Positions 11,877-23,775 of a DNA stretch of 64,000 nt are shown one piece after another (the stretch's first letter is position 1; every line of letters starts with the position of its first letter). Below the pieces are notes generated by a model. That model worked only from the letters and a program-made list of their open reading frames with translations. It was not told where the DNA came from and did not search any database. Source of the stretch: Begonia masoniana (Eukaryota; Streptophyta; Magnoliopsida; Cucurbitales; Begoniaceae). A program made the translations under genes and the position numbers. The stretch lies in contig CM039505.1 of the NCBI GenBank assembly GCA_022432975.1, positions 22,327,338 to 22,391,337 of the forward strand, given 5' to 3'.

Positions 11877-12351
11877 CGACCGGTTTCAGTACAAACAAAA
11901 ACCAGAACCTTTTTAGGGGTCGATCACTATTATGAAGTGTCGACCGAAAGCTCTGGGGGTCGACCAGGGAACTTTTTATAGTGTTAAACTTGAGATTTTG
12001 GTTAATTTTATCTTGTAACGACTCTTCCACGCACAGTAGTCTTCCGTCGAATGAGATTAATTGTCTCTAAACAAGTGAGATTAAAGGATTGAAACCTTAG
12101 ACGAGTCATTTTGGGTACGTTCTAAGTTAAAGCCAAAATGTCGATAGATACAGATTGAATGCCCGAGTCCGTTCTCTAACGAATGAACGATGGTAATGAA
12201 AGAAAGTGAATGAATGAATGATGAATGAAATGAAGAACGAAAAAGTTAAGTGAATAAAAAGAAAAACTTTATGAGAACGGGCAAGGGTAGTATGTATGCA
12301 CGTGCACGACACAGGTCGTGGCGGCACCGACGTGGGGTCGTGGTCGTCACA
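11877..12351 (+). repeat. LTR E, right part
   Basis: After the duplicated CGACC, GTCGACC-rich sequence resumes (three cores to about 11965). I place the LTR end at GTCGTCACA (12351), which resembles the GTCGTTACA and GTCGTGACA ends of the other LTRs. The assignment to E and this end point are inference. Confidence 0.45.
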
Positions 12352-13379
12352 ATGATTTATGTAAAGAATTGTAAAGAAGAAACTAAGATTATGAAATATA
12401 TGTAATGATTAAGTGATGGTTGAAGTGGTTTGACCATGTCACTGTCCATGCAATGGACCAAGATTACTGTCTGTGAGGACCATGAACACGCATTCTGCCT
12501 ACCCTCCAGCACGATCCCCTCCTTCATCCATGTTCGGTGAACGATGAACAAGAACATGATTTCCATGATATGATCAAGAACACGAACATGAACATGACTC
12601 CCATGATCTGAATAAATAATGTGAACATGATTTTATGCATTCATGAGCATTCATGTATATGGTGCACTCCTTACTAAGCATTAGGCTTATAGTTTAAACT
12701 TTATGATGTAGGTGACGAGTTGGAAGGTGAGGACCTCAAACCGAATAAGGATGTTTAAGTCTGGTTGCTGGATGGTGCTCAAGCCGATGATTTGTGGCTT
12801 GGTGGCGAATTTGACCCGTGGGTTGATGCTCATAGTATGTTTTAATATGTCAATAATATTGAAGTGAAAGTAAGGTAAAGATTCCTATGAACGGTAAATA
12901 TTGTGGTAGTTGAGTACTGATATGATCTAAGAGGATTTTAATATTAAAGGTTTTCAACTGTTTGTTTTAAGTCTTCCGCTGTGTATTCAAGTTTAGGTTT
13001 TTGATGTTAATGTGCATGGTGATTCTGGAGGTAGAATTTATGTTTATGGAAACATGGAGTTAGCCGATCGATCTGTTAGTGTGGCGATCGATCGGCATAT
13101 AAATGTCTGGAGAAGTGAGGGAAAACAGAAAGTTGAAGTATCAGCCTCGACCGATTACTGACTGATGTTAATCGGTCGAAGTTGAGCGTAGTTGTCAAGA
13201 GTTGTCGTTAATTGGCTGAGGTTGTTCGGTCGATGTAGTATGGACGATGTGTTTGGACGGTGTAGTTGGACGATGCAGTCTGGACGATGTAGTCTGGACG
13301 ATGCAGTCTGGATGAGGATGAGCGTGGATGATAATCGGTCGATGTTGAACGTGAATAATAATCAGTCGATGTTCAGTGT
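12352..13379 (+). repeat. LTR D, middle part (Tekay-type)
   Basis: The sequence begins mid-LTR (compare ATTAAGTGATGG at about 12409 with GGTTAAGTGAGGG in A). It carries GATGTAG-GTGACG at 12711/12712, an in-frame TAA at 12756-12758, TTGACCCGTGGG near 12810 and CTTCCGCT near 12974. A hairpin, GCCGATCGATC with GATCGATCGGC, lies at about 13062-13095. A short tandem array of TGGACGATG(T/C)AG units follows (about 13231-13315). Its last five bases AGTGT are the target duplication of solo LTR C. D continues at 24855. Confidence 0.6.
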
Positions 13380-13681
13380 TGTAGTGTCCCCTAACACTGT
13401 TCCTAATTTTCCCGTATCATTATTATTATAATTATTATAATTATTTTCCTAAGTAAACTTAATGACGTTAATTCGGAATTGAAACTCATTTAAAATCATT
13501 TAGAGAAACATAGGAAATCAGTTTATAAAATTTAAAAACTTAAAAGCAGCAGAATGCATAAGGGTGTGAAGTCAATAATTCCTCTCGGGTTTCTTCAGTT
13601 TGAATAGTGGAAGACAACTTTTCATTCTATTGGGTTTGGACAACAGAACAGAAGGCAGACGTGAACGACAGAAGCTGATGG

Positions 13682-13910
13682 TTTCGTGGACAACGAAGTC
13701 AGAAGGCATCATGGACAATAAAGACTGAAGGCTTCGTGGACGACGAAGTCAGAAGGCATCGTGCACAATAAAGACTGAAGGCTTCATGGACGACGAAGTC
13801 AGCGACTGTGGTCAACGGAGATCGTGGACGACATTATCGTCCACGAGACCTATTCGTCCACGTGACTTATTTGTCCACGAGACTTATTTGTCCACGTGAC
13901 TATGGACGAT
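13682..13910. repeat. 50-bp and 17-18-bp tandem repeats with G-box cores in LTR C
   Basis: TTCGTGGAC or TTCATGGAC recurs at 13682, 13732 and 13782, spaced 50 bp. A second array of about four units of TTYGTCCACGWGACTTA fills roughly 13847-13905. Alternate units contain CCACGTGAC, a G-box-type ACGT core. A hairpin with arms GCCGATCGATCGCC and GGCGATCGATCGGT follows at about 13949-13982. Confidence 0.75.
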
Positions 13911-14285
13911 GACATTTCTGCTTTTTCTAGAGAGTGCCAACCATTCATGCCGATCGATCGCCTTCTTAGGCGATCGATCGGTAACCTCTCTGGAACCCGA
14001 AATTCCAGAGAGTTTGCTTCTCCCTCTTTTATTCCCTGCACAATTATACTTCCATTTTCTTCCTCAAATTACCTCTAAATACTACACACATCACCACAAT
14101 GCATTTCAACATAATTTCACCCGATACTCGCACATCCTTCAAAATATCACTCATACCGACTCAAAAGGTGTTTAAAACGAAATAAGTTTTCATGAATACG
14201 AACCGCGTGGATCTGTTTAAAAACTAAACAATTTCTCCTGTTTAAAATAAAACTCCAAGCAGTTCCTTGAAATCTAGATAAAAGC

Positions 14286-16705
14286 TGTCACGACCCTAAC
14301 ACTGTACCCGTATTTCCCATACTATATATTTTTTATTTTTTATTATTATTATTTTTTTATACTTATCCCTATACTTTAAACAAACTCTAAGCAGAAACTA
14401 AACCGAAATCGAAATCGAAATTGAATTTTAACTTTCAAAACAATTGAAACTTTAAAACCATTTAATTAAAACTTAATTTAATTAAATTAAAAACAATTTA
14501 AATAATAAATGAAAAATAAAGAGGCGATTGCAACAGGCGAGTAATCGCCTGTTGCATCGCCACTAGAGGGAGGCGATTCAATCGCCAGGGTTGGCGACTA
14601 TTCGCCAACCCCTCTGCCCCTGCTCCTCCTTCGTTCCTTTCCTTCAATTTCTCTAGCACATAACTACAATAATATTAAATAAAAATCACTATAATTTTCA
14701 TTCTTTTCACACCTAACCATTCTCCTAATAAACGACTCGAAATTCATTTTTAAAACTAAGAACATTTTCATGAAAACGAACTGCATGGATCCGTTTAAAA
14801 CCTCAACAAATCCTCCTGTTTCAAATCACCACGTAGTTCCAAAATATATTCAATGAAAGACTTTTCAAACTATTATAAAACAGTTTCCAAAACATCAACA
14901 TATACATATATACCTATCAACTATCCAGAATCAAACAACCTAAAGTATTTTTATACAAACATCAGCCCAAAAAGTCCCAAACCCTCAAAATCTATACATA
15001 CAGTCCCCACGGGTCAGGTAAGCCTCGACTGCGCCAGCACACCACCGCAGCCATCCTCCGTCAACTGGACTCAAGACTCTGGAGGAGGAATCTCATCCTC
15101 ACCTGGTTCCTCGATATCTAGATCACCTACACCATACAATACACTATGAGATAAAAATCTCAGCAAGCTCTCATAAATGCAACTATATGCTATGCGTGTG
15201 AGTTCAGAAATCATGCAGCATTTTCTTTACTTTACTCTGTGGGTGCCACCGAGATCTCAACCTCCTAACCGGAGAGAGCACATCTTGTGGTCAGACTACT
15301 CTTTCCAGCTAGAAGAGGGGGGTACACGCTTACAACACATACAGCCGTACCTGAGCCCCATCTCGCATGACCTGTCAACTGTATGTCTTTCGGCCTGTAT
15401 GCCTTTCGGCCCATTTTAACTGTATGCCTTACGGCCCATTCTATTCTTTGCATTATCTTTAAAACATTGTGCAGAAATTCATTTTCATGCTTTTCTTTAA
15501 AACACGTGATGCATGAACAGTTCATAACAGAATTTAAACACTCAGCATACATACCATCAAGACTGTAAAAGAAAATCTATAAAACAATTAAACCTAACTA
15601 CCCAACCAAAACATTATAAACTAGTGCGTCACCAAACTCCTCGAAACGACATTCGACGTACGGTGTATGCCAATCGACCAGAGAAGAATCACGAGAACTT
15701 ACCTCGTGTCCAAAGCAGCTCAAGCTCTGTCCACGAGCGTTGTTCACCTAAGCAATTCATAGCGTTTATCGTTAAAACGAATTTAAACTTCTAAACGTCC
15801 AAATTCAACAAAATTCTTAACTAAAGAATTTTCTTAAAATCTTAATTTAACTAATCGAAGTATTTAAACAGCGATTAACGTCCAATAGTTTAAAAATCAC
15901 AATTAACGAGTTTTCCCCCAAAAATCGAAAATTCCCAATTTTTAACATTCGTCCTAAATTAATCAAATTCGTCCAATAACGTTCAATACGTCCGTTATAT
16001 ACTTAATCACGGCTAACCTATTAATTACGAACCATAATTCGCGTTTTTTAACGAAAACCTAACGAAAACCTAATTGTTTAAACTTCGTAAAAACCGAAAT
16101 AAATGCACTAAGGTTGTAGACTCATACCTAGGGTAGCGAGAGGAGGAGAAATAACGAAGAACGGAGGAGAAACGGAAGAGAACAGAGGTCGGATTGTTGA
16201 GAATCGCCGGCGGCCAGTGAAGGAGAAGCTCTCTGTTCGCGTGAGCTCCAGGGAAGAAAGAAGAAAGAATGAGGAAGAAAAGAATTTTGGTTATTTTTAT
16301 AAAATTGATTTGGTAAATTACTAAATTGCCCTTAGCACTTAATTCTATTTGTTTCGTCCTTCGTTTCGTTAATCGTCCAACGATTTGGATTCACCAAGTC
16401 TCCATATTTCACCAATAAGTCCAACTTATTATTTGGGATCTATTAAAACTGTCCGTTCACAATTCGGACCTCGTTTACTATTTTTTACTACAACGTCCAT
16501 TATATTACGAGAAACCTAATTACTCAGAATATAGCGTTATTACTCCGAAAATTCTCGTAAATTCCTTAAAATTCCAATTATTCGATAGGATCGTAATGAC
16601 GCTTTCTTTTCGAGAAACGGACCCAATTTGACATATTTACAAAAATGGCATTTTATAATATAATTATAATAATATTCTAAAAATCCGTACGAGCCAGATA
16701 TTACA
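14286..16705 (-). repeat. 3' LTR of element B (left copy)
   Basis: The LTR is 2420 bp, with plus-strand ends TGTCACGACC and ATATTACA. A strong inverted repeat GCAACAGGCGA / TCGCCTGTTGC lies at about 14530-14556. Compared with the right LTR it lacks the short stem-loop present at 21164-21187. Confidence 0.96.
15071..15747 (-). other. exon-like blocks of a candidate spliced leader ORF in the left LTR of B
   Basis: On the minus strand block 1 ends at 16128 (CCCTAG then GTATGAG). Block 2 is 15747-15703 (45 nt, TTAG acceptor, GTAAGT donor). Block 3 starts at 15126 after GTGTAG and stays open to a TGA at 15073-15071 (56 nt). Joined in this order the frame is open, with a junction-spanning segment around RSWTELELLWTRGD and the ending GEDEIPPPES-stop. 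Block 3 is 9 nt longer than the usual 47 nt. No AUG is seen in block 1. Confidence 0.4.
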
Positions 16706-19343
16706 TTCTACCCTCCTTATTTAGAATTTTGTCCACAAAATTAAATAATGCAAATAACTCAGGATATCTAGTTATCATATCCTGCTGTCGTTCCCACGTC
16801 GCTTCTTCCACCTCGTGGTTCCGCCATAGGACTTTGACTAGCGGAATCTCTTTGTTGCGTAGAACCTTGATGGAATACTCCAAAATACGTACCGGCCTCA
16901 CCTCATAGCTCAAGGTAGGCTGTACCTCGATCTCTGTAGCCTCCACGATATGCGACGGATCGCGCAAGCACTTCCGAAGCATAGATACATGAAATACGTC
17001 GTGGATACCCTCCATAGAAGCCGGAAGCTGCAATCTGTACGCCAACTTCCCGATCCTCTTCAGAATAGGAAAGGGCCCCACATAACGAGGGTTCAACTTA
17101 CCCCTCCTTTCAAATCTCGCAACACCCTTGAACGGAGAAACTTTCAAATAAACCTCATCGCCTTCCTCGAACTCTAGCTCTCTCCGTCTGGTGTCAGCAT
17201 AGCTCTTCTGCCTGCTCTGTGCTACCTCTATACGCTGTCGAATAATGGCAATCTTCTCTGCCGTCTGTTGTAGAATCTTAGGACCAACGATGCTGGCCTC
17301 GCCAACCTCGTCCCAATATAACGGAGATCTACATTTCTGACCATACAGCGCCTCATATGGAGCCATGCCAATAGTAGCCTGGAAGCTGTTATTATAAGAG
17401 AACTCGATCAGTGGCAAATACCTGCTCCACGATCCCTAAAACTCCAGCACACATGCTCTGAGCATATCCTCCAGAATCTGATTCGTCCTCTCTGTCTGTC
17501 CATCAGCCTGAGAATGAAATGCGGTGCTGAAATTAAGCTGAGTCCCCATAGCTTTGTGCAGACTCTTCTAGAACTTCGAGGTAAATCTCGGATCTCGATC
17601 CGAGACAATAGAAACTGGCACGCCATGCAGTCTGACAATCTCCTGCACATAAAGCTCGGCGAGCTGATCCATAGACGACGTCATCTTCACAGGCAAAAAG
17701 TGAGCCGACTTTGTCAATTGGTCCACAATAACCCAAATGCCGTCATGGCCTCTCGTAGTCCTCGGGAGCCCCATAATGAAATCCATGGAGATCTGCTCCC
17801 ACTTCCACTCCGGAATCGGTAGTGGCAATAACGTTCCGGCCGGCCTCTGGTGTTCTGCTTTCACCTGTTGACATACTAAACAGGTCTCAACGTATTTGGC
17901 AACTTCCCTCTTCATGTTCGGCCATCAGAAGTGTTGTTTCAAATCCCGGTACATCTTGGTACTTCCCGGGTGCACAGAATATGCCGAAGAATGTGCCTCG
18001 GCCAATATCTCCTTCTTCAGATCCTCGTCGCTGGGCACGTACCACCTATGCCTGAACTTCCGAATACCATCCTCCGACAAATGGAAATCCGACGAGTCTC
18101 CCAATGTCATGCTGGATCGAAGCTCCTCACACTCCTTATCATTCCGCTGAGCCTCACGTATCCGATCTAGAATAGTCGGCCTGAGAGAAATGTTGGTGAG
18201 CATACTGGACAACTCTGCCACTATCTCTACATCGAACCTCTCAATCTCAGACCGCAGCGTAACTGACATCGCTGCCAATGAAGGCTGACTCGCAGAAGGC
18301 ACTCTACTCAAAGCATCAGCTACCTTGTTCGCCTTTCCTGGGTGGTACTTGATATCAAAATCGTAATCTTTGACGAACTCAAGCCACCTTCTCTGACGCA
18401 TATTCAGCTCCTTTTGCGTAAATAAGTACTTCAAGCTCTTGTGGTCAGAAAATACCTCGCACTGCTGCCCATATAAATAATGTCTCCATATCTTCAGTGC
18501 GAAGACCACAGCTGCTAACTCTAGGTCGTGCGTAGGGTAATTCTGCTCATACGGCTTCAACTGCCGAGAAGCATAAGAAATAACTCTCCCCTCCTGCATC
18601 AATACACAACCGAGTCCCATTCCAGACGCATCACAGTAAATACTGAATCTGACACCCTCAACCGGTAACGCCAATACTGGAGCGGTGGTCAATCTCTGCT
18701 TTAACTCCATAAAACTATCATCACAAGCAGGCGACCAAATAAACCTCTCGTTCTTCCGAGTCAACCGTGAAAGAGGAAGTGCAATCTTCGAGAATCCCTC
18801 TATAAACTTCCGATAATAACCGGCCAATCCGAGAAATCCACGCACCTCACGTACGTTCTTCGGCTGTGGCCAATCTCTGACCACCTGAATCTTTCTCGGA
18901 TCCACAGAAACTCCGTCCTGTGATATGATATGGCCAAGGAAGCTCACTCTGTCAAGCCAGAACTCGCACTTCGAAAACTTTGGATACAGCTGATGCTGAC
19001 ATAGGGTTCTCAGAACAATCCTCAGATGCTCCTCGTGTTCTTCCTTCGTCTTAGAGTAAATCAAGATGTCGTCAATGAAAACCACCACGAACTTGTCCAG
19101 ATACTCCTTGAAGACACGGTTCATCAGATCCATAAACGCTGCAGGGGCATTAGTAAGTCCAAAAGACATGACAAGGAACTCATAATGCCCATACCTCGTT
19201 CGGAAAGCCGTCTTCGGTACATCATCCATCCGGACCTTCAACTGATTGTAACCCGAGCGTAGATCAATCCTTGAAAATACTCGGGCACCTTGCAGCTGAT
19301 CAAACAAATCGTCAATCTGCGGCAGTGGATACTTATTCTTCAC
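16701..19343 (-). pseudogene. pol remnant of element B (RT, RNase H, integrase, chromodomain)
   Basis: One minus-strand frame runs from 19343 to a stop at 16703-16701. RT begins partway in ([16 protein letters not shown]) and contains [13 protein letters not shown]. RNase H (CDASGMGLG), the integrase zinc finger ([22 protein letters not shown]), the integrase core and a chromodomain-like end (VLWRNHEVEEATWE) follow. Three in-frame stops interrupt it, near 17923, 17570 and 17440. Relative to A they fit TGG to TGA, TGG to TAG and CAG to TAG, that is G:C to A:T changes. The first RT motifs, protease and gag are missing. Confidence 0.93.
16706..16720 (-). other. polypurine tract of element B
   Basis: On the minus strand a purine-rich run (TAAGGAGGGTAGAA) abuts the 3' LTR, as expected for plus-strand priming. 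Confidence 0.8.
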
Positions 19344-20882
19344 TTTATGTCTCTAGGTTAAGTAGCATCTAAATGCCTAACGCATCTACTATTTATTGGT
19401 CACTCTTAACTTTACCAAGTCTTCTTTTATATAAATATATATACAGGGTCGGTCAAAATCCTTTCACGAGTTGGCAATTATCCTTTATTGGTCAATTTTC
19501 TAAGACGGCACCTATTTCCTAGAAAATGACCAATTTCAGTAATCTGAGTATCACTTGCATATTAATTTTCATATAACTCTAACACTTTATTGTCTCGAAT
19601 TCGTTAACCTTCCAACTCCGAGTAATTAAACTTATTTTTCCTCATCGATATAGGTTGATATGCATACCCCGATGCAATCGCTTAGATCTTACGTCACGAT
19701 TTTGTATTGATTCATTACATCCTCTGAATCACCGCGGGGATAGCCACTCTCTATACCCTCTCATCAATTAATCTAAGTCTTAAATTCTTAAATATCATTT
19801 TCATCTAGATACTTCCAGCTTCCCGTGGATCTAGTTTATTTAAATTTCTGCTAATTGTACATACTAACGGTACCTCGACAATCTAGAACATTCCCTAGTA
19901 AGTCTTACATCTAAACTCTAAATTTCTCCTCGATTGATCATATTTTAAACCCAAAAGAATTCGTCATTTCTTACAGTATATTTTCTACCCAAGATACTCA
20001 CCCCCTTATAGTATGTCGGCCGTAATCTTTCCGTGAATTAACAATCGCCCTTAATTGATTAGTCTTCCCAGTCGATACTTATCTCCTAAAGATCGGTCAA
20101 ACTTTGTATCATGAGTATTACCTTTCGTATGACTTTAACCTTTCATTGTTTATCCCCTCAATAATTAAATCTAAACTTCAATTCTTGAATATCGTTTTCA
20201 CCTAGGTATTTCAAGCTCCACATAGATCTACGATCTACAAGGCTCGACTATATATTTTTTTTTTTATATCTGCTTATGCGCACTATTTACACCTTTGCAA
20301 TTTAGAGCATCCTTCGATATGTTTATACCTAAGTTTCAAAACATCTAAATTTCAAACCCCTCTCTGATTCGTCATCCTCTAAAGCTCCAAAGGTTCGTCA
20401 ACTGGGGTAAATTTCCATTTCTTTAAATCTTAGGTCTCATAAAATACACCCCTCAAATAGTAACTTGAATTCTAAGTGCATCATTTTCGTGATTAAGTCA
20501 AGATAGTCCTATTAACGCATAACTCTCTTTCTATAGGCCTATGTCGTCCTGTATTTAACCTACTGTCTTCTCGTCGAAATTCTCCTAAGAGTCTTTCTTA
20601 CTCAACTCCTACTATTCCCTTTTTCCTTTATTTCCCAACCTACTCCGATCTATCGCAACATTATTACGGTCAAATCCTTATGGTGATCTATCGTATCATC
20701 TCGGTCGTCTCGATGATTCCCTCGACGCACCACATTTATAAATAACTCCTATAAAAATGTTTAAATAAACACTCTAAGAAACTGTAATTAAATAAAACTA
20801 TAAACATACTTACAGTTGATGAAGAATGTCCGCGTAGTGGCTGTGCAGTCGAGCAGTCGACAGAACCGATTTTAAAACCCGG
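19344..20882 (-). other. non-coding replacement of gag/protease in element B
   Basis: These 1.5 kb lie where gag, protease and the RT start should be, but no long frame exists on either strand. Just inside the primer site the minus strand keeps the CAACT-GTAAGT donor (GT at 20813-20812), an acceptor about 65 nt later (TTATAG, near 20749) and a degenerate gag start near 20735-20690. After that the sequence is unrelated to gag. Two diverged parts resemble each other (about 19461-19860 and 20027-20330, with CTTTC-ACGAG/CTTTC-CGTGA and TCGTTTTCA/TCATTTTCA landmarks), which suggests an old internal duplication. Confidence 0.6.
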
Positions 20883-20896
20883 GGGCTCTGATACAA
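20883..20896 (-). other. primer binding site of element B
   Basis: The plus strand reads GGGCTCTGATACAA. Its complement matches the initiator-Met primer site (TGGTATCAGAGCCC) with one mismatch. It lies 4 bases inside the 5' LTR. Confidence 0.85.
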
Positions 20897-20900
20897 TAAC

Positions 20901-23327
20901 TGTCACGACCCTAACACTGTACCCGTACTATATATTTTTTATTTTTTTTATTTTTTTTTATACTTATCCCTATACTTTAAACAAACTCTAAGCAGAAACT
21001 AAACCGAAATCGAAATCGAAATTGAATTTTAACTTTCAAAACAATTGAAACTTTAAAACCATTTAATTAAAACTTAATTTAATTAAATTAAAAACAATTT
21101 AAATAATAAATGAAAAATAAAGAGGCGATTGCAACAGGCGAGTAATCGCCTGTTGCATCGCCACTCCCTCTGGATTTTTCCAGAGGGAGGCGATTCAATC
21201 GCCAGGGTTGGCGACTATTCGCCAACCCCTCTGCCCCTGCTCCTCCTTCGTTCCTTTCCTTCAATTTCTCTAGCACATAACTACAATAATATTAAATAAA
21301 AATCACTATAATTTTCATTCTTTTCACACCTAACCATTCTCCTAATAAACGACTCGAAATTCATTTTTAAAACTAAGAACATTTTCATGAAAACGAACTG
21401 CATGGATCCGTTTAAAACCTCAACAAATCCTCCTGTTTCAAATCACCACGCAGTTCCAAAATATATTCAATGAAAGACTTTTTAAACTATTATAAAACAG
21501 TTTCCAAAACATCAACATATACATATATACCTATCAACTATCCAGAATCAAACAACCTAAAGTATTTCTATACAAACATCAGCCCAAAAAGTCCCAAACC
21601 CTCAAAATCTATACATACAGTCCCCACGGGTCAGGTAAGCCTCGACTGCGCCAACACACCACCGCAGCCATCCTCCGTCAACTGGACTCAAGACTCTGGA
21701 GGAGGAATCCCATCCTCACCTGGTTCCTCGATATCTAGATCACCTACACCATACAATACACTATGAGATAAAAATCTCAGCAAGCTCTCATAAATGCAAC
21801 TATATGCTATGTGTGTGAGTTCAGAAATCATACAGCATTTTCTTTACTTTACTCTGTGGGTGCCACCAAGATCTCAACCTCCTAACCGGAGAGAGCACAT
21901 CCTGCAGTCGGACTACTCTTTCCAGCTAGAAGAGGGGGGTACACGCTTACAACATGTACAGCCGTGCCTAAGCCCCATGTCGCATGACCTGTAAACTGTA
22001 TGCCTTTCGGCCTGTATGCCTTTCGGCCTGTATGCCTTTCGGCCCATTTTAACTGCATGCCTTACGGCCCATTCTATTCTTTGCATTATCTTTAAAACAT
22101 TGTGCAGAAATTCATTTTCATGCTTTTCTTTAAAACACGTGATGCATGAACAGTTCATAACAGAATTTAAACACTCAGCATACATACCATCAAGACTGTA
22201 AAACAAAATCTATAAAACAATTAAACCTAACTACCCAACCAAAACATTATAAACTAGTGCGTCACCAAACTCCTCGAAACGACATTCGACGTACGGTGTA
22301 GGCCAATCGGCCAGAGAAGAATCACGAGAACTTACCTCGTGTCCAAAGCAGCTCAAGCTCCGTCCACGAGCGTTGTTCACCTAAGAAATTCATAGCGTTT
22401 ATCGTTAAAACGAATTTAAACTTCTAAACGTCCAAATTCAACAAAATTCTTAACTAAAGAATTTTCTTAAAATCTTAATCTAACTAATCGAAGTATTTAA
22501 ACAGCGATTAACGTGCAATAGTTTAAAAATCACAATTAACGAGTTTTCACCCAAAACTCGAAAATTCCCAATTTTTAACATTTGTCCTAAATTAATCAAA
22601 TTCGTCCAATAACGTTCAATACGTCCGTTATATACTTAATCACGGCTAACCTATTAATTACGAACCCTAATTCGCGTTTTTTAACGAAAACCTAATTGTT
22701 TAAACTTCGTAAAAACTGAAATAAACGCACTAAGGTTGTAGACTCATACCTAGGGTAGCGAGAGGAGGAGAAATAACGAAGAACGGAGGAGAAACGGAAG
22801 AGAACGGAGGTCGGATTGTTGAGAATCGCCGGCGGCCAGTGAAGGAGAAGCTCTCTGTTCGCGTGAGCTCCAGGGAAGAAAGAAGAAAGAATGAGGAAGA
22901 AAAGAATTTTGGTTATTTTTATAAAATTGATTTGGTAAATTACTAAATTGCCCTTAGCATTTAATTCTATTTGTTTCGTCTTTCGTTTCGTTAATCGTCC
23001 AACGATTTGGATTCACCAAGTCTCCATATTTCACCAATAAGTCCAACTTATTATTTGGGATCTATTAAAGTTGTCCGTTCACAATTCGGACCTCGTTTAC
23101 TATTTTTTACTACAACGTCCATTATATTACGAGAAACCTAATTACTCAGAATATAGCGTTATTACTCCGAAAATTCTCGTAAATTCCTTAAAATTCCAAT
23201 TATTCGATAGGATCGTAATGACGCTTTCTTTTCGAGAAACGGACCCAATTTGACATATTTACAAAAATGGCATTTTATAATATAATAATAATAATATTCT
23301 AAAAATCCGTACGAGCCGGATATTACA
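20901..23327 (-). repeat. 5' LTR of element B (right copy)
   Basis: The LTR is 2427 bp and nearly identical to 14286-16705. It retains a perfect stem-loop (CCCTCTGGA / TCCAGAGGG, about 21164-21187) that is missing from the left copy. It also has an additional TGTATGCCTTTCGGCC unit near 21998-22035. Confidence 0.96.
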
Positions 23328-23650
23328 AAAGCCTTAACAAAACATTTTATAAATTAAGTTTACCAAAACGTCCAATTGTCAATACATCTATCTATCAATT
23401 TCCCAAAATACATACTTACATCTCCATGGGTCAAAATAGGCACGGACTGCTCAGCACACTCCCACGGGCCATCATTCTTCAACTGTTCATTCCTCGGGTG
23501 GGGGGATCTCATCCTCACCTGTATCGAAATCGCCTACACCATGCAGACACCTATGAGAATAAATCTCAATAAATTCTACGTAAGTGACAATGCATGAACA
23601 TGTATATGCAACTTTCATAAACTTTCGTGCATTCATTTCATTTATCAGTT

Positions 23651-23775
23651 CGTGTTAGTCGTCACATTTCAGTCATCTCAGTCGTCTCATTTCAGTCGTC
23701 TTAGTCATCTCATTTCAGTCGTCTTAGTCGTCTCATTTCAGTCATCTTAGTCGTCTCATTTCAGTCATCTTTTTA
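23651..23775 (-). repeat. 23-bp tandem repeat in LTR C
   Basis: CATTTCAGTC recurs at 23665, 23688, 23711, 23734 and 23757, an exact 23-bp period. Units alternate GTCGTCTTAGTC and GTCATCTTAGTC. No homologous array is seen in the B or K LTRs at the same place. Confidence 0.85.

Larger units (their letters stand above)
14286..23327 (-). mobile_element. Element B: complete-ended Tekay-type element lacking gag (minus)
   Basis: The element is 9042 bp with target duplication AAAGC (14281-14285 and 23328-23332). It has two LTRs of 2420 and 2427 bp, a minus-strand polypurine tract and a primer site. The pol region is recognisable, but gag, protease and the start of RT are replaced by about 1.5 kb of AT-rich non-coding sequence. 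It is therefore non-autonomous in its present form. It is nested inside solo LTR C. Confidence 0.96.

Noticed and set aside
12352..12356. ATGAT after the proposed end of LTR E equals the target duplication of J
   Set aside because: J is complete with both ATGAT copies at 31527 and 43402. The match at 12352 is chance.
13192..13431. 79-residue plus-strand open frame rich in WTMQSGR-like repeats
   Set aside because: It is a translation of the TGGACGATG(T/C)AG tandem array across the D/C junction and has no gene-like context.
15265..15568. Open frames on both strands repeated at 21913-22206
   Set aside because: They lie in the two LTRs of B, so their repetition is due to LTR identity. They do not match the splice-bounded blocks and show no conservation in K.
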